Shown: one piece after another, positions 27,133 to 34,202 of the stretch
How positions within the stretch are numbered: position 1 is the first letter of the stretch
Layout: each line of letters opens with the position of its first letter
Assembly: GCA_945861305.1 (NCBI GenBank)
Contig: CAMATW010000012.1
Span: 1 to 61,888, forward strand
Length of the DNA: 61,888 nt
Origin: Bordetella parapertussis
GTDB taxonomy: Bacteria; Pseudomonadota; Gammaproteobacteria; Burkholderiales; Burkholderiaceae_C
Reading direction: 5' to 3'
Made by a program: the position numbers and the translations under genes
The notes under the pieces: model-generated
Seen by the model: only the letters and a program-made list of their open reading frames with translations
Databases searched by the model: none
What the model was told of the DNA's origin: nothing

Positions 27133-28680
27133 TCAATCTGCGAAGGACAGTTCCATGCCACGCTCGCGCAACTGCGCTAACTTGTAGCGCAGTGTGCGAG
27201 GGCTGATGCCCAATTTCTTGGCGGCTTCGACACGGCTTTCAGTGGCTTGCAAAGCAGCCAATATCACTTGGTGTTCGCTGCTTTTCACTGCTGAAAACAA
27301 GTCGCTTGGCAGCAAGCTGTCGCTGCTGGGTGGCGCCATGAAGCTGTCTGGTGAGGGGTGGGTAGACACAGCCCCCATGGGGAAATTGTCTGTAGGCGCT
27401 GGCGTTGGTGCTGCAAACACCTCGATGGGGGTTGACTGCACTTCAGCGGGCGCCGACCACAAAGGACGGTCATTTGCAGGGGCTACCAAAGCGGCTACTG
27501 GGAATGCGTCCATGTCCATGGTTTGGGCTTCGTCAAACATCAGGTGAGCGGGGGCGATGACGCGTCCGGTACACAAGACCACGGCGCGTTGCACCACGTT
27601 TTCAAGTTCGCGCACATTGCCTGGCCATGGGTATTGCAGCAACATTTGCTGGGCTTCCACATTCACCGACAAAGGCACGGTACCTTTGGCATGGCGGGTC
27701 AAGGACTGAGATACCAAGGGCAAGATATCGCCTGGGCGCTCTTTCAAGGGTTGAATGCGCAAACGGAAGGTGCTGATACGGAAATACAGGTCTTCACGGA
27801 ATTCACGGTTATGAATCGCTTGGCGCAAATCTTTATTGGTAGCAGCAATCACACGCACATCCAAATCGATGGAGATTTCGCTACCCAAGCGGTTGAGTTT
27901 TTTCTCTTGCAAGACTCGCAGCAACTTGGCTTGTAACTGAATAGGCATTTCACCGATTTCATCGAGGAAAACTGTGCCGCCTTGGGCTTGTTCGAATAAC
28001 CCTTTGTGTTCTTTGTGGGCGCCGGTGAATGCGCCCTTTTCGTGTCCGAACAACATGTCTTCAATCAAATGCTCGGGCAAGGCGGCGCAGTTCATGGCGA
28101 CAAATGGGCCTTTGGCACTCAGCGAAGATTCGTGCAAAACACGGGCCAAGACTTCTTTACCGGCGCCGGTAGGACCCACCAGCAAGGCAGATACTTCGGT
28201 TTGTGCTACACGTTGGGCCAAAGCCAACAAATGCTGGCTGACGGGGTCTACAAACACATAGCTTTTGCTTTTGATTTCGGCAGAGAACAAGCCGTCAACG
28301 GCGACCCGCCAGCAAGCGGCATCCCATTCATCGCAGGGCAGCACATGAAATGCACCCAAGCGCATAGCGTCGACAGCGACTTCCATGCGGCGACGCTCGA
28401 CACGGCAGACCACGGGAACCGTGCAGCCGAGTTGTGCAATCAGTGTCAGGACTTCTTTCAGTAAATCAGCGCTGTCACCCAAACGAATGACCAGCACATG
28501 CGCTTTACGCAGGGACAGGTTCAGTTGGCCCACAGTAGAAACCTGTTGCGTTTCGATATGCGCTTGCAAAAGCTTCTCTCGATCGGCATCGACCAGCTGA
28601 CTGAACGGGTCCAGCCAAACAGCTTTGATTAATTTGCCAGTAGATAGATTCACTTTGAACAGCCTGAAGTCAATGGTCAT
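27133..28680 (-). CDS. Sigma-54-dependent flagellar transcriptional activator (FlrC/FleQ-like)
   Basis: Enhancer-binding AAA+ activator of sigma-54 RNA polymerase. The N-terminal ~130 residues are receiver-like but without a clear phosphorylation pocket. The AAA+ domain has Walker A VGPTGAGKEVL, the sigma-54 contact loop GAFTGA, and Walker B GGTVFLDEIGEM. A Fis-type helix-turn-helix ends the protein (SRVEAAKKLGISPRTLRYKL). The gene immediately precedes fliE, the position of flrC in Vibrio. A sigma-54-type promoter at 28688-28703 would start transcription near 28677, so the real start may be the GTG at 28653 rather than the ATG at 28680. Confidence 0.9.
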   Translation of the reverse strand: MTIDFRLFKVNLSTGKLIKAVWLDPFSQLVDADREKLLQAHIETQQVSTVGQLNLSLRKAHVLVIRLGDSADLLKEVLTLIAQLGCTVPVVCRVERRRMEVAVDAMRLGAFHVLPCDEWDAACWRVAVDGLFSAEIKSKSYVFVDPVSQHLLALAQRVAQTEVSALLVGPTGAGKEVLARVLHESSLSAKGPFVAMNCAALPEHLIEDMLFGHEKGAFTGAHKEHKGLFEQAQGGTVFLDEIGEMPIQLQAKLLRVLQEKKLNRLGSEISIDLDVRVIAATNKDLRQAIHNREFREDLYFRISTFRLRIQPLKERPGDILPLVSQSLTRHAKGTVPLSVNVEAQQMLLQYPWPGNVRELENVVQRAVVLCTGRVIAPAHLMFDEAQTMDMDAFPVAALVAPANDRPLWSAPAEVQSTPIEVFAAPTPAPTDNFPMGAVSTHPSPDSFMAPPSSDSLLPSDLFSAVKSSEHQVILAALQATESRVEAAKKLGISPRTLRYKLAQLRERGMELSFAD

Positions 28681-28687
28681 TGCTTCA

Positions 28688-28703
28688 AGCAATACGTGTG
28701 CCA
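28688..28703 (-). promoter_or_regulatory. Candidate sigma-54 promoter of the activator-fliE-fliJ operon
   Basis: On the minus strand TGGCACACGTATTGCT has GG and GC separated by exactly ten bases, matching the -24/-12 consensus. It lies just before the activator gene. It overlaps an in-frame GTG (28704), which argues that the GTG is not a start. Autoregulation of the operon is inferred. Confidence 0.55.
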
Positions 28704-28811
28704 CGTTTAAATAACAGTTCTTAGTGGTTTATTTGTATATTTTTATGAATACTTAATTATTTATATTTTAACCCGTTCGACGAAAAGTCGACACGAAAAG
28801 CAAAAGGGGGC

Positions 28812-29108
28812 TCAGGCTTCCCAGACGTTATTGGAATGTATGCGCGGCTTGACCTTGCTCACCACCGCCACGCGATGCGATGGCGTGGCTTCTGCAACAG
28901 GTGCCGTAGGTGGCTTGCTGTGAAAGCCCCGACAGGGATTGCCATCGGTTCGGTAGACCTCAATCGCAGGCAAAACTCTGCTCTTGAAACCCATCAAACG
29001 ACAGGCATAGGGCTTAGCAGGGTCCCAGCTCACCATGAAGTGGGCACACTTCCAACAATCTGGTCTTTGAGAACCAGACAGATGGGGGGAAGGTGTGCCG
29101 TTATTCAT
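28812..29108 (-). CDS. Small cysteine-containing protein between activator and flagellin
   Basis: 98 residues. The N-terminal half has a CxxC pair (RPDCWKCAHF) and two more cysteines (PYACRLMGFKS, GNPCRGFHS), spaced as for a small zinc- or iron-binding fold. The C-terminal ~40 residues are Pro/Val-rich and probably disordered. No signal peptide. It is downstream of the giant flagellin gene in the same orientation (33-bp gap) and upstream of the A+T-rich activator promoter region. I do not recognise the family, and the metal site is only an inference from cysteine spacing. Confidence 0.65.
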   Translation of the reverse strand: MNNGTPSPHLSGSQRPDCWKCAHFMVSWDPAKPYACRLMGFKSRVLPAIEVYRTDGNPCRGFHSKPPTAPVAEATPSHRVAVVSKVKPRIHSNNVWEA

Positions 29109-29141
29109 GGCGGATTGGACTGAACTAGATCAGCCTCTCTA

Positions 29142-32100
29142 TCAGCCTTGCAACAGTTTCAATACAGACTGCTGGCTGGTGTTGGCTTGAGCCAGCACCG
29201 CGGTAGCGGCCTGTTGCATGATCTGTGTCTTGGCCATTTCGGTAGAAGCTGCAGCGTAATCTGCATCCTCAATCTGGCTGCGTGAAGCAGACAAATTCAT
29301 CGACACATTCGACAAGTTGTTGATGACATGGTCAAGGCGGTTCATCACCGCACCCATGGTGGCGCGGGTTTGGTTGACCTTGTCCATGGCCGTGTCAAGT
29401 TTCTTCAGCACCTCTTGCGCAGCAGCGCTGGAGTTGATGGAGGTACGTGTCAAAGGCTTGCCTTGGAGAGTCGGACCACCAGGCAACGCGACAGGAATGG
29501 CCGCGCCAGGAGGCAGGGGAGCCATGTCAGCGTCCCAGGTGATCTCGCCCGTGATGGGGCCGCCTTTGCCGAAGTCGGCCAAGTCGATGGTGATTCTTTG
29601 GCCTTCGTTGGCACCCACTTGGAAGGCCAAGCGGCCTGTGCGTGGGGGTGACATTTTGCTGGTGGCCTCGTTGACCACACCACCAAAGGTACCTTGCGAG
29701 AAGCCCAAATTGGAGAAATTGGCCTGTTCGGTGAACCCATTGTTGCCTGGTTCGACCTTGATGGCTTTCTCTGACTGCAAGGAAACCGCAGCGTAGATGG
29801 TGGCAGCGCTGGTGGAGTTGATATTGCCGCCGGTGATGGCAGAGATGCCATTGGGTGTGTTGGTGACTGTGCCACTGCCCAAGCCGAAGCTGCCGGCGTT
29901 GACCTTGTCACTGTCAAACCAAACTGATACGTTGCGTCCGTCCACCGCTTGCAGCGTGACACCGCCGTTGCCGTTGTCCACCGCGTCCACACCGGTCAAG
30001 CCGGCGTTGGCGTGGATGGCGTTGACCACCGTCGTGCGACGCTCGGCCTCGGTCTGGGTGGTCGACATGACGATGGGGATGTTCTTGCCGTTGATGAACA
30101 AGGACACGGTGCTGTCTGCTGTGGCTGCCAAGGTGGCCGCCGAAGGCAGGGCTGTGCTGGTGACATCGCCGTTGATTTTCGAGGGCACGGGCACCGCGGT
30201 CACACCGGTCTTGGGAGTGCTGACGTTGATGGCGGCCGCCGTGGCAATCGCGCTGGCTGAACCCTTGCTCGACAAGCTTTGCATCACCGACAAGGTGTCG
30301 TCGGAAGGCAAAGCGGGGCGAATGGCCACACCGTTGATCATCAAATCATTGATGCCCAAGCTCTTGATGTCGTTGACCGAGGTCACTTGGGGACGCAACT
30401 TGGTGGTAACGGTGCTGAGCGTCTTGCTGTCGTAGTTGACGGTCTCCAAGCCCGCACGGTGGATATTTCCGTTGGTGGCTGAGGTGATGTTGATGGGCGT
30501 CTCGACCATGCTCTCTAAAGAGAAGGTGCCGGTTTGCACGCCTTGCTTCAATCCTGTCAGGCGCGAGAAGTCGGCGTCGGTGCTGGCGGTGTTGAAGGTG
30601 ACTTCAACGTTGCGACCATCGTCGGCGACCAACATAATGCCCTTGCTGTCGGTCAAAGAGTCGATAGCGCGGATGCCTGTTTGGGCTGAAATGAAGTTGA
30701 TGGCGTTGACCGCGGCAATGCGTGAGTCGCGCGGGTTGTCCAGCACGGTGTTGATCATCGGTGTAGTGAAACCATTGATGTTCAAAGTGCCTTTGGCTTG
30801 TCCTGTGCCGCTCATGGCTGCACCGGTCATGATGGTGGGGTTGACCGAGGCATACACCCCGGTGGCAACAGTTTTTGCGTTGATGGCCGCTGCTATGGCA
30901 ATCGCGCTGGCGATTTGGTTACCGCCGCTCTGTGGGGAGATGGTGTCATCCGCCTGGCGAGAAGCGCCGATGGGGATGCCGTTGATGATCACATCACTGG
31001 CGTACATCTGTTCCAACCTTGGCAATGTGCGGGCCACGCTCAAACCGATGACTTCGTTTGAAGCAAAAGCCGCTGCTGTGCCATCAGGTTTCAATTGACT
31101 CAGCGTTACATTGCCGCTCGACAAAATATTGATGCCGGAACGCTCCAAAATGGTCTTGTCGATGGTGACAACACCTGCAGAAATCGAGACTGCACTGTTG
31201 ACATTCAAATCTAAGATTTGACCGTCATCCAAGGTGAAGGTGGCAGAACGCACTGAAGTGGGGCCGGCTGCAACCACAGACAAAGAACCCGACTTGGCAA
31301 AAGCACCTGCCCCGCCCAAGAAAATACCACCGCCCGAGGCGCCTTGTTTGGTGGACACCGTAGGTGAAAGCGCAATCGCGCCACCTGACACCGTGGTACC
31401 GCTGGAGACAGTAATGTCGGTGGCGTTTGAAAACCGTGTGGTGCTGGTGAAAGTGACATCACTGCTGCCAGTAACTTTGCCTGAATTGAAAGCTGCCAAA
31501 GCACCGCTGTAAGTACCTTTGGTGCTGGGTCCTGTAGCTGCGCCACTGGTCAGATTGGCAAAGGCTGCAGCCACTTCGGCGCCGCTGTTGGCAACCGTTG
31601 CGGTGTAGGTCAAGCCCGCCACCGTGACGGTTTGGCCCTTGCTCATTGCGGGGAAAGTCAATACCGACTCTTCGGTCACGCCGTCCAATGTGCCTGGTAC
31701 GCCGTCCGTCTTGCTAATGGTTGGCAATGGGGTTGGACCCACACTGATATCGGTCACGTTGCTGCTAGCGGTCGTACTGGTTGCCTTGACCGCAATACCT
31801 GTGCTTAAGACAGCACCTGTGTTGAAACCCGTGAGGGTGCCCGAATAAGCGCCATAAGAGGTAGCTGGACCTGTGGTTGCACCGGCTGTCAAGCTGGCAA
31901 ACGCTGCAGCCACTTCAGCTGAGGTTACGCTACGGTTGGCAGTGAACTGCAAGCCATTGACCACCACCGATTGACCGTTGGCCAAAGATCCGAAGGTGAT
32001 GTCAGAAGTTTCTGTGACTTGGGGTGTACCCTGTGTTATCGCTACCGTGGGAGAGTTATTGGATGTGGTGGTTACAGCGATATCGGCCACAACGTTGTTG

Positions 32101-33221
32101 GTTGTGGTGCTTGTGAATCTTACGACCGCACCGGCTGCGGTACCCGCCGCTTGGCCAGTCAGCGCACCTGTGAAACTGTGATTGCCCCCCGATGCGGTGC
32201 CGGTGGCGTTGGCAGCCAAGCCGCTAAATGCGGCGGCCACTTCTGCGGCTGTTCTGGCGCTGATGGCCGTGAAGGTCAAGCCTGCCACCGTGACCGACTG
32301 ACCAGCGGCTAAGTCTTTGAAAGTCACGTCTGCGAGTTCGGTCACTGCAGTTGCAATACCGCTGGTAGTGACCACCGTGGGCAGGGTTGGGGTTGCCGTG
32401 GCCACCAAGTCTGTGACGTTGGTAATCGGCGTGGAGGAGTTGAAAGTCAGGGTTGCAGTGCTAACGGTGTTGCCAGTGGTACTCCAGTTGACCATCTTGC
32501 CCGAATAAGTCCCGTTGGCGGTGCCTGCACCTGTGGTTGCGCCATCGGCCAAACCGACAAATGCGGCGGCCACTTCTGCGGCTGTTCTGTTGTTGATGGC
32601 CGTGTAAGTCAAGCCAGCCACCGTGACCGACTGACCAGCATTGAGTACTGGGAATGTGACGTCACCTTTTTCGTTAACAGCGCCTGTGCGAGTCGTCACA
32701 GAAGACGATGTGGGCTTACCCGCAACGACTTGAATATCAGCTTTAACTGTAGGATCAGAAGTGGTTTTGTAAACCGGCTTGATGCCCACACGCTCACCTG
32801 TGCTGCCGTTCAACACGGGGAAACCGTTCCACTCGGTGTTGTCGGCAATTTGAACAATTTGCTTCTTCAGTTGTTGGAATTCAAGGTCCAAGTAACTGCG
32901 TTGCTCGTTGTTGTTGGTGTCGTTGGAGGCTTGAATGGCCAACTCACGCATGCGTTGCATCATGTCAGTGATTTCGTTGGTCGCGCCCTCCGCGGTTTGA
33001 ATCAGTGTGATGGCGTCACCTGCATTACGCACGGCTTGGTTCAAGCTGCGTATTTGGTGCGTCATTCGGGTGGCAATGGCCATACCGGCGGCATCGTCGC
33101 GTGACGTATTGATGCGCTTGCCTGTGGACAACTGCTGCATGGACACCTGCTGGTTTCGCTCGGTGGCCTTCAAGGCTGCTTGTGAGAACAGCGCTTTGAC
33201 GTTGGTATTGATCACTGCCAT
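29142..33221 (-). CDS. fliC: Giant flagellin with tandem repeats
   Basis: Filament protein of 1359 residues, three to five times normal size. The N-terminal ~145 residues (QLSTGKRINTSRDDAAGMAI; NTEWNGFPVLNGSTG) and C-terminal ~100 residues (NQTRATMGAVMNRLDHVINN; QAATAVLAQANTSQQSVLKL) are the conserved D0/D1 domains. The insert contains four tandem ~110-residue Thr/Ala-rich beta repeats (about 187-630) and flagellin IN-type motifs (DVIINGIPIG, LMINGVAIRP and others). The surface-exposed repeats are rich in Ser/Thr, the residues Maf enzymes glycosylate. A sigma-54 promoter lies at 33267-33282. No frameshift is seen. fliC is used as the generic symbol. Confidence 0.95.
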   Translation of the reverse strand: MAVINTNVKALFSQAALKATERNQQVSMQQLSTGKRINTSRDDAAGMAIATRMTHQIRSLNQAVRNAGDAITLIQTAEGATNEITDMMQRMRELAIQASNDTNNNEQRSYLDLEFQQLKKQIVQIADNTEWNGFPVLNGSTGERVGIKPVYKTTSDPTVKADIQVVAGKPTSSSVTTRTGAVNEKGDVTFPVLNAGQSVTVAGLTYTAINNRTAAEVAAAFVGLADGATTGAGTANGTYSGKMVNWSTTGNTVSTATLTFNSSTPITNVTDLVATATPTLPTVVTTSGIATAVTELADVTFKDLAAGQSVTVAGLTFTAISARTAAEVAAAFSGLAANATGTASGGNHSFTGALTGQAAGTAAGAVVRFTSTTTNNVVADIAVTTTSNNSPTVAITQGTPQVTETSDITFGSLANGQSVVVNGLQFTANRSVTSAEVAAAFASLTAGATTGPATSYGAYSGTLTGFNTGAVLSTGIAVKATSTTASSNVTDISVGPTPLPTISKTDGVPGTLDGVTEESVLTFPAMSKGQTVTVAGLTYTATVANSGAEVAAAFANLTSGAATGPSTKGTYSGALAAFNSGKVTGSSDVTFTSTTRFSNATDITVSSGTTVSGGAIALSPTVSTKQGASGGGIFLGGAGAFAKSGSLSVVAAGPTSVRSATFTLDDGQILDLNVNSAVSISAGVVTIDKTILERSGINILSSGNVTLSQLKPDGTAAAFASNEVIGLSVARTLPRLEQMYASDVIINGIPIGASRQADDTISPQSGGNQIASAIAIAAAINAKTVATGVYASVNPTIMTGAAMSGTGQAKGTLNINGFTTPMINTVLDNPRDSRIAAVNAINFISAQTGIRAIDSLTDSKGIMLVADDGRNVEVTFNTASTDADFSRLTGLKQGVQTGTFSLESMVETPINITSATNGNIHRAGLETVNYDSKTLSTVTTKLRPQVTSVNDIKSLGINDLMINGVAIRPALPSDDTLSVMQSLSSKGSASAIATAAAINVSTPKTGVTAVPVPSKINGDVTSTALPSAATLAATADSTVSLFINGKNIPIVMSTTQTEAERRTTVVNAIHANAGLTGVDAVDNGNGGVTLQAVDGRNVSVWFDSDKVNAGSFGLGSGTVTNTPNGISAITGGNINSTSAATIYAAVSLQSEKAIKVEPGNNGFTEQANFSNLGFSQGTFGGVVNEATSKMSPPRTGRLAFQVGANEGQRITIDLADFGKGGPITGEITWDADMAPLPPGAAIPVALPGGPTLQGKPLTRTSINSSAAAQEVLKKLDTAMDKVNQTRATMGAVMNRLDHVINNLSNVSMNLSASRSQIEDADYAAASTEMAKTQIMQQAATAVLAQANTSQQSVLKLLQG
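31332..32663 (-). repeat. Four tandem ~330-bp repeats inside the giant flagellin gene
   Basis: Four successive units of about 110 codons, near 32663-32331, 32330-32001, 32000-31668 and 31667-31332. Each contains a GQSVTVAGLTYTA-like strand, then AEVAAAF-(A/S)-L, then YSG or FTG and TDI or ADI near its end. The units have diverged in sequence but keep phase, so unit gain or loss by recombination would leave the reading frame open. Confidence 0.85.
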
Positions 33222-33266
33222 TTTGTTTTCTCCTGACTTACTACAGTCAATCTTTCAAGGTGGTTA

Positions 33267-33282
33267 TGCAAGTCCTGTGCCA
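33267..33282 (-). promoter_or_regulatory. Sigma-54 promoter of the giant flagellin
   Basis: Minus-strand TGGCACAGGACTTGCA matches the -24 (TGGCAC) and -12 (TTGCA) elements with the required GG-N10-GC spacing. Expected start near 33256, giving a ~35-nt leader before the flagellin ATG at 33221. Confidence 0.85.
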
Positions 33283-33351
33283 TCTCTACAAAATTTCTTT
33301 GCATGCACCTGGACGATTTCTGTTTCAGTTTAAAAAGGGGTTTTCAGAACA

Positions 33352-33822
33352 TCACTGTTCAGAATTTGTTTCCAAGACAGATGAAGTCATGAAATCTTCT
33401 AAGAGCAGTCCTTCAGCAACCAGCTCTATTTGCTCAGGGTATTGTTTGAGAGCTTGTGTGCAAACATGTGCGGCACGTACAGGCTCTAAATTGCAACGCA
33501 AGGCGCGGACCAACATCACATATGTGAATGCAGGTGTTTTTTCGCCTTGGAGTTGGTGAAGTTGGCCCATCAGGTCAACTGCATAAGGCCAGTCTTGGCG
33601 CATCAGTGCGAGCAAGCCGGTGATAGCCAAAATATCTTCGCTGTCGGGGTACAGACTCAATCCAGCGTCACCCAAGGCGTTGGCCAAGGCGTCTTTGCCT
33701 TCTGTCACCAAGGTTTGGATGGCTTCACGAATTTCCATGGGGGAAAACTTAGAGACATCTTTGTCGCTCATCATGCGACCCAACTCCGCTTTTCCGATAA
33801 CTTCTTTTGCAAGTGCTTTCAT
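33352..33822 (-). CDS. TPR-like helical protein linked to flagellin genes (paralog 1)
   Basis: 156 residues, predicted all-helical with TPR-like repeats: GLSLYPDSEDILAITGLLAL, then DWPYAVDLMGQLHQLQG, then ALRCNLEPVRAAHVCTQALK. It is paralogous to the gene at 40603-41073 (shared LYP-SEDILA-TGLLA--RQDW and LRCNL-P-RA). No signal peptide or membrane segment, so cytoplasmic. It has its own sigma-54 promoter and AGGAG ribosome-binding site and lies upstream of the giant flagellin gene. A flagellin-specific export, folding or glycosylation accessory role is plausible but is inferred from location and shared regulation only. Confidence 0.8.
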   Translation of the reverse strand: MKALAKEVIGKAELGRMMSDKDVSKFSPMEIREAIQTLVTEGKDALANALGDAGLSLYPDSEDILAITGLLALMRQDWPYAVDLMGQLHQLQGEKTPAFTYVMLVRALRCNLEPVRAAHVCTQALKQYPEQIELVAEGLLLEDFMTSSVLETNSEQ

Positions 33823-33896
33823 GTCTAACTCCTAAATATGGGTTTACGGTTGGAAACAATCCCAACCGGATAAGTTCCCTCACATGAAACCTGTTA

Positions 33897-33912
33897 AGCA
33901 AGACAGATGCCA
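33897..33912 (-). promoter_or_regulatory. Sigma-54 promoter of TPR-like paralog 1
   Basis: Minus-strand TGGCATCTGTCTTGCT has GG-N10-GC spacing with good -24 and -12 elements. Expected start near 33886, leaving a leader of about 64 nt before the ATG at 33822. Confidence 0.7.
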
Positions 33913-34013
33913 GCTTTCAATTCCTCTTATCCCAAACCCTGAAGTAGTTCAAACACATTTATTTTTAGTATTTAAATACCCATTAAAAATTAAAAACCAA
34001 TAATAAACAACCA

Positions 34014-34054
34014 GTGGCATAAAGTTGCCACCGGCTTGCCGCTGGAGCGGCAAG
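34014..34054. repeat. Two adjacent inverted repeats
   Basis: GTGGCA-TAAAGT-TGCCAC (34014-34031) is followed three bases later by a perfect 8-bp stem CTTGCCGC-TGGA-GCGGCAAG (34035-34054). No T-run follows on either strand, so a standard terminator is unlikely. The pair sits midway between the two sigma-54 promoters. Confidence 0.6.
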
Positions 34055-34145
34055 TGTTGTCGGTTAGTCGTCAAAGCTATTTGATCCTTACCGATACAGC
34101 ACTCGAACATGGTTTTGTAACCTCAGAACATTGGCGGTTTTCCGA

Positions 34146-34161
34146 TGGCACTTTTATTGCT
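34146..34161 (+). promoter_or_regulatory. Sigma-54 promoter of flagellin 2
   Basis: TGGCACTTTTATTGCT has the -24 TGGCAC and -12 TTGCT elements with GG-N10-GC spacing. Expected start near 34172, about 31 nt before the flagellin ATG. Confidence 0.85.
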
Positions 34162-34202
34162 TGTTTCATGAACAAATTGCCATATCCACCTAGAAAAACC
34201 TT

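Larger units (their letters stand above)
33823..34202. other. Divergent regulatory region between TPR paralog 1 and flagellin 2
   Basis: A 380-bp gene-free stretch. It holds two oppositely directed sigma-54 promoters, an A+T-rich tract (33951-34010), two adjacent hairpins (34014-34054) and a small dyad TCAAA-GCTA-TTTGA near 34072 that might be an activator site. No RNA gene or ORF with coding character was seen. Confidence 0.6.

Noticed and set aside
29797..31098. Long plus-strand frames antisense to the giant flagellin
   Set aside because: Val/Leu/Ala-rich translations mirror the Thr/Ala-rich flagellin codons; no start signals or motifs.
31332..32663. Tandem repeats as a possible mobile or CRISPR-like array
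   Set aside because: They are diverged in-frame protein repeats of the flagellin.
33230..34202. Sigma-28 promoters for the flagellins
   Set aside because: I looked for TAAA-N15-GCCGATAA-like motifs before both flagellins and saw none; sigma-54 elements fit well instead.
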